Shown here piece by piece: positions 1 to 8,800 of a stretch of 37,079 nucleotides of DNA. Source of the DNA: Sedimentisphaerales bacterium (GTDB lineage: Bacteria; Planctomycetota; Phycisphaerae; Sedimentisphaerales; Anaerobacaceae). The DNA is taken from positions 1 through 37,079 of the forward strand of contig JAUWPZ010000022.1 of the NCBI GenBank assembly GCA_030611315.1. Direction: 5' to 3'. The notes beneath the pieces are model-generated. The model made no database searches. It was not told the DNA's origin and saw only the letters and a program-made list of their open reading frames with translations. The stretch's first letter is position 1. Every line of letters begins with the position of its first letter. Made by a program: the position numbers and the translations under genes.

Positions 1-150
1 ATCTTTCCACGCGGGGCCCAGAGGTCCTTGATCAGCTTTGAGCAACATGCGTGCATGCCGCCGCTTGTGAGCGGCCATACGCTCGGTTTTTACGATGTCC
101 TCGAGTGCAGAACGTTCTTCACTTGTCAATTCAACAATATATTTTTTCAT
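1..150 (-). CDS. IS630-family transposase, N-terminal part (cut by window edge)
   Basis: Reading leftwards from an ATG at 148-150, the frame is open to the window edge and gives about 50 residues beginning MKKYIVELTSEER and continuing through KRRHARMLLKADQG. This matches the start of IS630-type transposases, where an 'ELT..ER..L..iv' opening precedes a 'h.R..iLLkad.G' helix-turn-helix region. The rest of the gene, including the DDE catalytic domain, would lie outside the window, so intactness cannot be judged. A strong ribosome binding site (AAGGAGG) sits just upstream of the ATG, which fixes the start. The gene lies among other mobile-element debris. Function is a family assignment from memory, with no alignment run. 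Confidence 0.7.
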   Translation of the reverse strand, partial: MKKYIVELTSEERSALEDIVKTERMAAHKRRHARMLLKADQGPLGPAWKD

Positions 151-235
151 GTTGGCCTCCTTGCAGAATTAAGGAATTAACTGTTATGTTAATCCTATCG
201 GCAAAAAGACCTAACAGACTTTATTGCACGGACAT

Positions 236-390
236 AGTACTAGTACCTGTTGCGGAAACAGTATTTGTCATTCCTGCGAAGCTTGTGCCCGCGAAAGCGG
301 GTAGCAGGAATCCAGGTTTTTTCGATATAGACCCCTGCTTCCGCAGGGGTGACATTTCCAGTTTCTGCTTTCCGCAACAGGAACTAACTA
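236..390. mobile_element. MITE-like element with about 20-25 bp imperfect terminal inverted repeats
   Basis: CCTGTTGCGGAAA at 246-258 is exactly complementary to TTTCCGCAACAGG at 369-381. The similarity extends outwards (AGTaCCTG against AGTtCCTG) and inwards (CAG), making ends of roughly 20-25 bp about 150 bp apart. The interior has no gene. It carries two hairpin-forming palindromes, CCCGCGAAAGCGGG near 288-301 and ACCCCTGCTTCCGCAGGGGT near 331-350, of the widely dispersed 'VIPAKAGIQ...DPCFRRGD' type when translated. It directly abuts an IS30-like gene fragment. Target-site duplication could not be fixed with certainty. Confidence 0.6.
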
Positions 391-470
391 ATCGTCCACG
401 TAAATGTTTGAACTATCGGACACCCGCAGAGGTCTTTTGGCGCAGGAAGATATGTTGCGCTTCAGGTTAA
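384..470 (+). pseudogene. IS30-family transposase, C-terminal fragment
   Basis: The frame encodes LTNRPRKCLNYRTPAEVF followed by ten residues and a TAA at 468-470. The 'LNnRPRK.Lnyr.TP.EvF' signature is the characteristic end of IS30-family transposases, in the last part of the integrase core. Nothing upstream in this frame resembles the rest of the transposase: the sequence to the left is the MITE-like element and then the IS630-type gene. This is therefore a 28-residue remnant. The identification rests on the single motif, so chance resemblance is not excluded. Confidence 0.55.
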
Positions 471-567
471 AATTTTCGTATGATAATACCGCCGCTACTT
501 ACGATATTGTTTGTCGTTGGGTGCGTTGCCCAATATGTTCAAAATACCCGTGAACGGTTACGAAGTT

Positions 568-595
568 CGAAATCTCAAATCTAAAATTTGAAAGT
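568..595. repeat. heptanucleotide repeat cluster
   Basis: The stretch reads as imperfect 7-base units (GAAATCT, CAAATCT, AAAATTT, GAAAGTG). A near-identical cluster occurs at 2573-2593, at the same position relative to the end of the intact CBS gene. Between 471 and 567 I see no gene or other structure. Confidence 0.6.
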
Positions 596-601
596 GAATT
601 A

Positions 602-799
602 TTATTGCAATACATCAGCCGGGGCGGGGGGTTCCTGTTTTAATTGGAGGATATGGTTGATGAGGTCTCGTCTGCTGATAATTCCGACTACTTTGCCCTT
701 TGATGTGACCGGTATTCTCTCAGTGAGTATTCCGCGGTTGAGGAACGGCCAAAGATGCGGCGCAATTGGGCATCCAAAACGGGAAGTTGTTTCGCGCAT
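602..799 (-). pseudogene. truncated CBS-domain gene (duplicate of the one at 2615-3010)
   Basis: The minus-strand frame from an ATG at 797-799 encodes 65 residues whose second half, RIPVTSKGKVVGIISRRDLI, is almost identical to the end of the CBS protein at 2615-3010. Similarity continues weakly upstream (LWPFLNRGILTE against VCDCLINNPFRR), so most of one CBS motif is present but the first CBS domain is missing. DNA identity over roughly 110 bases is about 85% by eye and includes the downstream repeat flank. The fragment begins just after the stop of the glycosyltransferase gene at 805. It is probably a decayed duplicate, and a short translated product is possible. Confidence 0.65.
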
Positions 800-804
800 G
801 GTCT

Positions 805-2415
805 TTATACGGATTCGACTCTTTCCAGGAGATCGTGTTTGAGCATCCAGGCCATGGTGTACCAGGTCTTCCAGCTTTGACCTGTTGCCGAGTTCAGGAG
901 GTTCTTCATGCTGATGGGTTTGGCCGCTGCGGCGAGTAAAGAAACCGCCCCGGACCAATCCACCACGTCTGACATTCCGGTCAGCAACGGGTAGGGATTC
1001 CCTGATTCACGGAGCATGGTTCCAAAGCCGCTGGCAACAACCACGTCATCCTCTTTGGTAAATCCTGTCACGTAATGGCCGAATGTATCAAAGACGCGCA
1101 TGGACATGGGGTCGGGACGAGTATCCACAGGTTCGAAGCCGGCCTTTAACTCGTCCCACAATGATTCGAGGGCGCCTATCAACCGTTTGTGGTCAAAATG
1201 CTCATCGAATCTTGTGCGTGAGGCTGCACTCATTTTTTGGCGATTTTGTTGGTTGCTAAACAGGGTTTCCATTCCTTTGGCCAGGGAGGGGACGTCGACG
1301 CTCAGGGATTGTGCAGCAAGTCTGTGGGCCGTTCTCTCGTCCATCACCGCCTGGATTTCTTGAAGCTGGTCCACACGTCCCCAGCGTGTAGGAACTCGTA
1401 TTCCCACCTCATCGCTACATAGCTCGCGATATCCGTCAAAGTCAGACACCAGTAAAGGTAATCCAGCGTCCATGGCTTCCAACAGAGTTAGACCGAAAGT
1501 TTCCTGCACATTATCAGCTATTGATACGAAGAAATCCGCAGCGCCGTATAGGTTGGACTTGGCGTCATCGGATGGGTCGACAATGAAGGTTACATTGTCA
1601 CTCAGCTTCAAAGCCTTTGTCCAGAGTCTGGTCATCTCCAGATAAGTTGGCTCGTGCAAGGCCCCTGCCAGGATAAGTCGCCACGGTTTGCCATTGGGAT
1701 TAGCTCGTCTGAAGGCTTGAAGCAGGGGGAAAATATCCATCTTGTCGAAATCGGAAAACCTTCCAAAACACAGGGCGATAATCTCGTTATCATTCAGTTT
1801 TAGCTCTCGGCGTGATGCTGATTTTTCTACTCTGCCTACTCCCTGGTCGATACCCAGCGGAATCACTCTCAACTGGACATTAGCCGTCGGAATTCGGAGG
1901 TTGGATTGCAGTGATGAGAAGCAATTGGATAGAGCCTGTTTTCCGCAGTTGGAGGAACAAATGATAGCGTCGTTTTTGCTTGAACCGCAGGTGGCCATCT
2001 CCAGGTATTTGCCCATATGTTGCTGGTAGCTGACCGAATGAATGAAGGACGTTACCGGAACCCTGGCGCCCAGGCTGTTTCTGACGCGGCAAAGGGAGTT
2101 GAACAGTGATATGTGGTCGCTTTGGTGAAACACGGTGTAGTCCACTTGTCGCAGCAAGCTCATCAGATGCAGTCTGTCCAATAGTCGTATCTTACTTGTA
2201 ACGCCGACTTCTTCGAGGAATGGGCTGTGCTTTTCCATGAACAGGTTGCGGTGTGCGGAGTTGGCCAGAAAAAAGTGGTACTCATCAAAAGTGCCGTGAC
2301 GCATGAGCGCACGAAAGAAGAAGTTGTTGGCCATATTGCGTCCCACGCGTCCCAACCCGGCCGAAGGCAAAAGGTAGTCGTCAAGGCTGGCCCATATACG
2401 TCTTTTACTTGTCAT
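805..2415 (-). CDS. GT4-type glycosyltransferase (group 1 family)
   Basis: This 536-residue protein has a retaining GT-B fold layout. The N-terminal half starts with a 'DDYLLPSAGLGRVGRNMA' acceptor-side loop. 'RVIPLGID' at about 183-190 is the usual inter-domain strand. The C-terminal nucleotide-sugar domain has 'ALCFGRF', and the E-x7-E motif falls at about residues 305-313 (QETFGLTLLEAM), followed by AGLP and a D-G-Y-R-E segment. About 110 residues after the GT domain are unassigned. There is no signal peptide or clear membrane segment, so it is cytoplasmic. It lies two genes downstream of fliS and flagellin on the same strand but has its own candidate promoter. Glycosylation of flagellin is plausible from context only. 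Sugar and acceptor cannot be read from sequence. Confidence 0.85.
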   Translation of the reverse strand: MTSKRRIWASLDDYLLPSAGLGRVGRNMANNFFFRALMRHGTFDEYHFFLANSAHRNLFMEKHSPFLEEVGVTSKIRLLDRLHLMSLLRQVDYTVFHQSDHISLFNSLCRVRNSLGARVPVTSFIHSVSYQQHMGKYLEMATCGSSKNDAIICSSNCGKQALSNCFSSLQSNLRIPTANVQLRVIPLGIDQGVGRVEKSASRRELKLNDNEIIALCFGRFSDFDKMDIFPLLQAFRRANPNGKPWRLILAGALHEPTYLEMTRLWTKALKLSDNVTFIVDPSDDAKSNLYGAADFFVSIADNVQETFGLTLLEAMDAGLPLLVSDFDGYRELCSDEVGIRVPTRWGRVDQLQEIQAVMDERTAHRLAAQSLSVDVPSLAKGMETLFSNQQNRQKMSAASRTRFDEHFDHKRLIGALESLWDELKAGFEPVDTRPDPMSMRVFDTFGHYVTGFTKEDDVVVASGFGTMLRESGNPYPLLTGMSDVVDWSGAVSLLAAAAKPISMKNLLNSATGQSWKTWYTMAWMLKHDLLERVESV

Positions 2416-2468
2416 GGCTAACGGTCAACTGATACTGACAGGAATTTTGATTTTCAACGTCATGCGCG

Positions 2469-2497
2469 ATTATAGCACGCCCGGCAGTGTTGACCAA
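2469..2497 (-). promoter_or_regulatory. sigma-70-like promoter for the GT4 gene
   Basis: On the minus strand TTGGTC, 17 bases and a perfect TATAAT read towards the glycosyltransferase start at 2415. The -10 box is complementary to 2469-2474. The -35 box matches only its first three positions. Confidence 0.5.
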
Positions 2498-2572
2498 CAG
2501 AAATCAGAGAATATCAACACCCTTCTGTTTCTATCGAGCCGAATACAAAAAGCCCTTCCACCGATTAAGCAA

Positions 2573-2593
2573 TTTGAAATCTCAAATCTGAGA
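2573..2593. repeat. heptanucleotide repeat cluster
   Basis: TTTGAAATCTCAAATCTGAGA is built of imperfect 7-base units and lies just beyond the stop of the CBS gene. It matches the cluster at 568-595 next to the truncated CBS copy, so repeat and gene end were duplicated together. Confidence 0.55.
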
Positions 2594-2614
2594 GGGGAGT
2601 GCTATTTCAAAACA

Positions 2615-3010
2615 TCAGCCGGGAGTTTCTTTCTTCAATTGGAGGATATGCCTGATGAGGTCCCGTCTGCTGATAATTCCGACTACTTTGCCTTTTGATG
2701 TGACCGGCACCCTTCTGAAAGGGTTATTAATCAGACAATCACAAACATCCGGCAAAGACTCGTTCTCGTCGAAGTAAATTGCAGGTTGTGTCATAAAATC
2801 GCTAACCGGCTTCTCCATCTCTTCTTCGTGGGTGTGGAACAATCTTAGTATGTCTTTTTCTGAAAGGATACCCACTAAAGCCAGGTCATCATTGACCACG
2901 GGGATGCCGGCCACTTTGTTTGCTGCCATGAGTTCGACCGCTTCAAATACAGGGGTGTTTTCGCTTACGCCAATCACATGTTCCGTCATAATGTCTTTTG
3001 CTTTGAGCAT
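2615..3010 (-). CDS. two-CBS-domain protein
   Basis: The 131-residue protein is essentially two CBS motifs. The first covers about residues 5-60 (KDIMTEHVIGVSENTPVFEAVELMAANKVAGIPVVND... LVGILSEKDIL). The second covers about 70-125 (VSDFMTQPAIYFDENESLPDVCDCL..., VPVTSKGKVVGIISRRDLI). Free-standing CBS pairs normally bind adenine nucleotides and act as sensors or regulators of partner proteins. No effector domain is present. The ribosome binding site GGGAG lies about 6 bases before the ATG. It starts 24 bases after fliS, so it is probably co-transcribed with it. A partner in motility is an inference from position. Its 3' part is duplicated at 602-799. Confidence 0.85.
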   Translation of the reverse strand: MLKAKDIMTEHVIGVSENTPVFEAVELMAANKVAGIPVVNDDLALVGILSEKDILRLFHTHEEEMEKPVSDFMTQPAIYFDENESLPDVCDCLINNPFRRVPVTSKGKVVGIISRRDLIRHILQLKKETPG

Positions 3011-3034
3011 TGTGGCTCCCTCTTACCAAAATGG

Positions 3035-3397
3035 TTAGCCGGAGATAGCTTTCCAGCTTTCATTGAGCTCTTCCAGCAGCTTGATTACATCACGGACCTT
3101 TTGGGGGTCGAGCTTTGTATTGGCCTGTGTGAGATGAGCATTCATAAACATATAGAGCTTGCGAAGATTCATGGCTACTTCACCGCCGGTTTCTGTGTCC
3201 AAAACAACATTGAGTTCGTTGATTATGTCTTTGGCCTTGTTTATGTATTCTCCCTTGGCCTGACGATTACCCACCTCCATTTCCTTTAGTGCCAATTTCA
3301 GGAACTTGATTGCGCCATCGTAGAGCATGACAATGAGACGGCCTTTGTTTTGTGTGGTAACAGCAGTGCTCTGATATGCTTCGAGTTCCTTCTTCAT
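3035..3397 (-). CDS. fliS: flagellar export chaperone FliS
   Basis: This 120-residue all-helical protein has the family hallmarks: an N-terminal 'AYQSTAVTTQNKGRLIVMLYDGAIKFLKLA' and a C-terminal helix around 'RKLYMFMNAHLTQANTKLDPQKVRDVIKLLEELNESW'. FliS binds the C-terminal disordered helix of flagellin in the cytoplasm, preventing premature polymerisation and delivering it to the export gate. It lies directly downstream of flagellin on the same strand, separated by a strong hairpin. An AAAGGAA ribosome binding site precedes the ATG. Length is usual for the family. Confidence 0.95.
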   Translation of the reverse strand: MKKELEAYQSTAVTTQNKGRLIVMLYDGAIKFLKLALKEMEVGNRQAKGEYINKAKDIINELNVVLDTETGGEVAMNLRKLYMFMNAHLTQANTKLDPQKVRDVIKLLEELNESWKAISG

Positions 3398-3449
3398 AAT
3401 ATTATTCCTTTGACTTCGTATTTGTGAAAACCCGGCGTTTTTAAGGTAT

Positions 3450-3488
3450 GGGGAGATGACCGATGTTTTGTGCCGCGGTCATCTCCCC
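3450..3488 (-). terminator. hairpin between flagellin and fliS
   Basis: GGGGAGATGACCG at 3450-3462 and CGGTCATCTCCCC at 3476-3488 form a perfect 13-bp stem with a 13-base loop. It lies 32 bases beyond the flagellin stop. The U-run after it on the minus strand is poor, so it may be a partial terminator or an mRNA 3'-end stabiliser that keeps flagellin message above that of fliS. Confidence 0.65.
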
Positions 3489-3520
3489 TTAAAGCCATTA
3501 AATGGTTTTTCAGTAGGGTA

Positions 3521-4744
3521 CTATCTCAGTAGCGATAATGCCATCTGTGGCATTGTGTTGGCCTGTGCCAACATGGCGACGCCGGCTTGTGCCAGCACCT
3601 GCGTCCTTGTCATCTCTGCCATTTCCGTGGCAACATCGACATCGGAAATTCGAGATTCTGCTGTTATCAGGTTCTCAGCCTGAATTCCCAGGACCGATTC
3701 GGCAGCATCCAGCCGGTTCATCCAGTAACCGAGCTTCGCACGGTAGGTGTCCTTTTCTGTGATAGCAAGTTCGATAGCCGTCAGGGCGTTCTGTGCACCT
3801 GTGGCCGTTGTCAGGTCGTTACCGGTACCGGCGGCGCCGGCCGCACTCTGGGTGAAGTCATCGGTGGCGCTCAATATAGCGGTAGGGGTGGCGGAGGTTA
3901 TTGTAAAGCCCCTGCTCGCTCCACTGTCCCTTGCCTGCATCTTAAGGCTGTAGCTATTATATGTCGAATTGTAAAGAGCTGTTGCGGCCGCATAAGCACC
4001 GGTGGTGTCGAGCGCAACCGCAGCGTTGATTTCATCGACCAACTGGTTCAGACTTATACCGCTTGATTCATAGGCATCAAGGTCAACGACGACTGCCGCA
4101 GCAGTCTCTGAGGCGAGTACGCCGAAGCGGAAGGTGAACAAGTCCGTGCTACCGGCGGTGATGTCGCCGGCGGCGATGTATTCATCATCAGCCGAAGCGA
4201 CTGTTACCTTGTTGACCCAGGCATCCTTGGTTGCCACAGTGGTACCGACACTGAGTGTGGTGGCGGTTATCACCTGTGGTGAGATGGCGATAGTGCCGCT
4301 AGCGACATGGATGTTGATGGTAGCAGTCGAGTTGAGCAGCTCGTTGGAGTTAAAGTCGGTGCTCTCTGCGATACGAGTGATTTCGTCTGACAGTTCGCCA
4401 TACTCAGCGTTCATAATTGTCCGCTGGTCTGCAGAATACGACCCGGTCGCGGCCTGCTCGGCCAGTTCTTTCATACGAACGAGAATAGTGTCAATCTCGC
4501 CCATTGCGCCTTCGGCAGTCTGAAGCATGCTGATGCCGTCGGCGGCGTTTCTCGCCGCTTGTTGGAGCACGCTAATGTCGGCGCGAATCAACTCACGCAC
4601 GGCCAGGCCGGCTGCATCGTCCCTTGCGCTGTTAATTCGCAAGCCGGACGACAGCCTTTCGACCGATTTGGCCAGAGCATCGTAGCTATTGCTCAAGTGC
4701 CGGGCGGCATTTCCTGCCATAATATTGTTTTTAATTGTTAACAT
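3521..4744 (-). CDS. fliC: flagellin
   Basis: The 407-residue protein has both conserved flagellin ends. The N-terminal D0/D1 (about 1-140) starts MLTIKNNIMAGNAARHLS and has 'LAKSVERLSSGLRINSARDDAAGLAV' and 'ADGISMLQTAEGAMGEI'. The C-terminal D1/D0 (about 320-407) has 'LGYWMNRLDAAESVLGIQAENL...ESRISDVDVATEMAEMTRTQVLAQAGVAMLAQAN' and ends SLLR. The middle is Ala/Thr/Ser-rich and would be the exposed domain, offering many possible O-linked modification sites. The start was set at 4744, giving the canonical N-terminus after an AAGGAG site. An upstream ATG would add 15 atypical residues. A sigma-28-like promoter precedes it, and FliS is downstream. Confidence 0.95.
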   Translation of the reverse strand: MLTIKNNIMAGNAARHLSNSYDALAKSVERLSSGLRINSARDDAAGLAVRELIRADISVLQQAARNAADGISMLQTAEGAMGEIDTILVRMKELAEQAATGSYSADQRTIMNAEYGELSDEITRIAESTDFNSNELLNSTATINIHVASGTIAISPQVITATTLSVGTTVATKDAWVNKVTVASADDEYIAAGDITAGSTDLFTFRFGVLASETAAAVVVDLDAYESSGISLNQLVDEINAAVALDTTGAYAAATALYNSTYNSYSLKMQARDSGASRGFTITSATPTAILSATDDFTQSAAGAAGTGNDLTTATGAQNALTAIELAITEKDTYRAKLGYWMNRLDAAESVLGIQAENLITAESRISDVDVATEMAEMTRTQVLAQAGVAMLAQANTMPQMALSLLR

Positions 4745-4852
4745 AGTTGACTCCTTAAAAAATAGCGAACCATTTTCTGGCTTTGTCAAGCCCTAACACA
4801 CATAGTTCAATGCGCAACGAGCGCATCGTGGAAATTACGCTTCCATAAGCCA

Positions 4853-4879
4853 TTATCGATTGAAAAAAGGTGAACTTAA
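4853..4879 (-). promoter_or_regulatory. sigma-28 (FliA)-like promoter of flagellin
   Basis: On the minus strand TTAAGTTC, exactly 11 bases, then ATCGATAA match the flagellar sigma consensus TAAAGTTT-N11-GCCGATAA at 6/8 and 6/8. It predicts a leader of about 100 bases before the flagellin ATG. That leader contains a perfect ATGCGC/GCGCAT hairpin with a 5-base loop at 4810-4826. The remaining 4880-5102 shows no gene. Confidence 0.6.
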
Positions 4880-5102
4880 GGGCTTTTTTGACCCGGAAAG
4901 CCGCAAAACTTCTGAGACCTGTAATCTCATTGCTATATATACTGATATAGGGGGTAACTGTTGAGATACTGGGAAAATACCAGGAAAAATTTTGCAATTA
5001 TATAGACGACTTGTGCAAAAGGCTGATTTTTCACGGTTCCTGCCGGAAGCGAGGGGGATAATTCTTGTTCAAAATTAACCCAACAAATATAATCCGGGCA
5101 AT

Positions 5103-5819
5103 ATGCCAAAACAGCAGGGGAAAAACAGTAAAAAGACGCTGCTTGTATTTAACTGTCACGAGGCGTGGGTACATCAACCTGGCGCATTGGGATATAATCT
5201 CGATATTATCACAGGGCTTAAAGGCAGATACAAGCAAGGCTGGGATGAGCAGATATGCCCTTTGGAGCCTGTGTGAATTAGTATTTGCCATATTCCGGTG
5301 AGAAATCCTGCGGACTTCGTATCTGCAATTATATTGAGAACCGCAGGAAGATTTTACTGTGGGACTTTCACGAAAGAGCTTTTACCGGCATCCCGGTGTG
5401 TATTGTGGGGCACAATCCGAATATGCCGGAAGTTAAAGCTGCCGGTAGCTGGGAGCAGCTAAAGAGGATATTGCAATCCCATCGGTTCTACATTCACACT
5501 GCCGATGCGAGGTTTGAAGATGGATAATATGCCAACCTTAGAGGCAATGGCTGCCGGCTTGCCCGTTTTGGGTAATAGGCACATCAGCTCACCGGTCGAG
5601 CACGGGGTAAGCGGATTTCTGAGCGATGACCCCGAAGAATTGCGGAAATACGCCCGGATGCTGCTGGAGGATAGAGATTTGGCGGTCAGGATGGGACAGC
5701 AAGCCCGCAAGGTCGTTATGGAGCGTTTCTCATTAGACAAATTCAAAGAAGCTTTTCTGCAATCCATCGAGACGGCGAGGCTCAAACACCAGAGTAGAGT
5801 GGTGATTGGTGATTGGTAA
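5103..5819 (+). pseudogene. broken glycosyltransferase gene (GT-B type)
   Basis: Three pieces of one gene can be read. An ATG at 5103 starts 57 residues (LLVFNCHEAWVHQPGALGYN... GRYKQGWDEQ) resembling the first strand and loop of a GT-B N-terminal domain, ending at TGA 5274-5276. A second frame from about 5285 gives 'LLWDFHERAFTGIPVCIVGHNPNMPEVK... ADARFEDG' and stops at TAA. A third frame carries on at once with 'NMPTLEAMAAGLPVLG' to 5819, the nucleotide-sugar binding end. The middle of the N-terminal domain is missing at the first joint. The second joint looks like loss of one TA from a GGATATAAT run. Flanking genes are minus-strand. It is probably a dead relative of the surrounding flagellar-locus transferases. 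Confidence 0.75.
5802..5818 (+). repeat. short heptanucleotide direct repeat
   Basis: GTGATTGGTGATTGGTA is two 7-base units plus part of a third, forming the last codons of the decayed glycosyltransferase frame. Confidence 0.5.
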
Positions 5820-5882
5820 CTGACTTCTGTTTTCGGTCTTCTGGCTGCACACGAGCGAATAAAGGTTTTGCTTATCGTGAAC

Positions 5883-8800
5883 TCAAAGCTCGAATCCGTT
5901 TCTTTCAAGCCAGTCTGCCGTTTCCTCCATCAGGAACTTCTTTTGGTCCTCGGACAGCGCCTCTCGCCAATGTCCGTCTTTTCGGGAGCTGACATGACCG
6001 GTCTGAAATCCTGTACCATTGTCGAACACACGGTAGCTGTCCTTTGCTGTCTTGACGGTACTGAGAGTGGCGGGGTTTGCCAGTACCTGCTCGGTTGAGA
6101 TGTTCTTCAGGCCGTCAACTTTTTTCTTCACGTTCTTTTTGGAAAACCGCTCGTTGATTTGTTCGATGGCTTCAAAAGAGGCGCCGCTGTCGATGAAGCT
6201 GTCAATTTTTTGGATGGTATCCAGCGGTTCATTAGTGATTTGGTCATATCGAATTTTGAGAATATTATCCGTTTGCTTTTTGAAATATTCATCCGTCGGG
6301 TTCCAGTGCCGCATCGCACGAACGGCGTACTCGAAATCGACGTTCATAAACTTCATATAAGACATAATGCAGTCTCTGATGTCACGGTAAGGGACTATGA
6401 TAAGCGTATGGCTGTCACCCTCGGGAGGCTCCACCACATAATGGGTTTTAATACAATGTACCTGGTTTTCTTTTGGCGGTTCTTTGAATGCCCTGGAGAT
6501 AAACGGCTTCGGTTCAATTGGAACGCTCTGTGGTATGACTTCCAGCCCGGCCGATTGAATTAGTGCTCGTGTAACGTTGTAAGTCCACATCGAGCCGGCC
6601 CTGGGCATACTGGAGATGAATATGCGTTCGGCGTTAATTTTACGTTTGGCGTGCTTTTCCGGCTTTTTCGCAGCCGAGCAGACTGGAGTACTTATTGTAA
6701 TCCTCGGGTGGCGCGCAGAGGATTTTCCTTGTTCGACGTCCGGATAGTTGAGCAGGTATATCGCCTGCCAGTAGTCGTCGTTTTCGTGGAAATGTTTCAG
6801 AAGCTCGGGCGCTGCGGGTTGGCGGGGAAGCGGCTCAATGCGGCGAAGGCTCGAGCCGCGGGATAGTTTGCCCACATCGCCGGTGATTTTTTCATAATCG
6901 AACCATTTATTGATAAAGTCTTCGTCGAAATCAAGCTGCAGTTTTTCGCAAATGATTTTCATCTGCCAGAGGGGCTTGGCGGTAAAGTCTTCATAACGGA
7001 TAAATCCTATCCCGGCAGCCTGCTCGGCAAATCTGAGATATCCCTTTAGGAACATCTCAACAGTTAATAAATTTTCCTGCATAATAGGAATCTTGCTCAA
7101 GCTGAGCCACTGGTCCACGGGATGCCGCACCAGTGCGAGCTGTATGACCTCAAAGGACGAGGCAAGTGCTTCGGCCAAAAGCATTCGATAGCTTGGCTTC
7201 TTTAAGAAAGGCACGGCAATAAAATCGAGATGTCCCCAGTCGCGGATTAAGAGTTTTTGGCCGGATTCGACACAGCGTTTGTTAATGAGCTCAATAATAT
7301 AAGCAAAAGAGACAATTTTCTCTTCCTTGGGGACACGAATGTCAACAGGCTTCAGAAGATTATGCCACTGGTGCGCCTGTGCCAGTGGATTATAGTACCG
7401 GGTGGCGAGCGGATGAATTTCGCTCAAAAGGACTGTCTTGTCCATACAGCCGAGGCATTTACAGACCAGAGTCCCGCCGGCGCGGGCAAGGTTGTGAAAG
7501 AGACGAACAGGCGGTTTTTCCGACGGTTCTTTCTGCCTGAGTTCTGATGGACCGGCTACCGGCCCAACGGAGGTTATGGAAGATATTTTTATTTCGTCGC
7601 CCGGGCGTTGCTCTTGTGATGCGATTTCCTGCGCATCGATGTTGACGTCTTGATTTTCACACCATTTGTGCCACATTGTTCGATAGGCGGCTTCCACATT
7701 CTTGACGAACTTGCTTGTGTTGCACAATGAAGCGCCGGCTATTGTTCTTCTCATAACAGCGCGCATTTCGGCGAGAGTATCCGTTTTAGCGGCAAGCGCA
7801 GCGGCCCTGACCACGTACTCCTCGGGCGTCGAGGCCGCAAGGAAACCCATTCCAAAACGAGTTAATATGCTCAAGCCGACCCTGGACATGTGGTGTTCTC
7901 CGACCAGCGAGATTACCGGCACACCCATCCATAAGGCCTCGAAAGTAGTCGTAGTACCATTGTAAGGGTATGTATCCAGAGCGATATCAATTCTGTTGTA
8001 TAGATTTAGATGTTCAATAGGAAATAGTCCGCCATGGATTTCGATTCTGTCCGGACTGATGCCGAGTTTTTCGAACTCGCCCAGGTAATGCTGCTGCAGC
8101 ACTTTGACTTGTCCACCTCTGAACTTCAATATCATACGCGAATCCTTGTTGGCTTTGAGGACCTCGGCCCAGATGGTCATTATCGCCGAATCTATCTTGC
8201 AGTTGTTGTTAAATGAGCCGAAGGTGATATAACCGTTTTCCAGTGCGGGCAGAGGTCCTACCGGCGGTGCGTAATCAGGAGGTTTGTAGCTGAGGAAACC
8301 GTCCGGCAGATAGAAGAGTTTTTCGGTGTAAAATTTTTGTGATTCAGGCGGGTCGGCTATTTCGTCGGTAAAACGATAATCGACCTGCTCCATTCCGGTT
8401 GTATCGGGATATCCGAGGTAGGAAACCTGGACCGGAGCGGGCTTGTATCCGAACACGGTCATACGATTGAAGCCTGTGTGGCCTGAAAGATCAACGAGAA
8501 TGTCGATTTTGTCCTTGAGCACCATATCGACTATATCCGTGTCGTTAACGCCCAGGATGTTGCGGTAATGGTCGAACTTTGATTTCAAACGTTCAGTAAC
8601 TTCGTCGGGACTCTCAACATTGCCGTATCCGAATGTTTCTATCTCCCGGCGATTCTGCTCGTCGAGGAGTATTTCAAAGAAATGTGCGACCGAGTGTGTA
8701 CAAAAATCAGGAGATACATAACCTATTCGGAGCCGGCGGTCGGGGTCGGGGTCGTTATCGTGGGAAGTTCTTGCTAACTTTATGGGCGTCTGGTCCCTGG

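Noticed and set aside
602-958. Longer 118-residue minus-strand frame covering the CBS fragment
   Set aside because: Its first half runs antiphase through the end of the GT4 gene and has no homology; only the part from 799 downwards resembles CBS.
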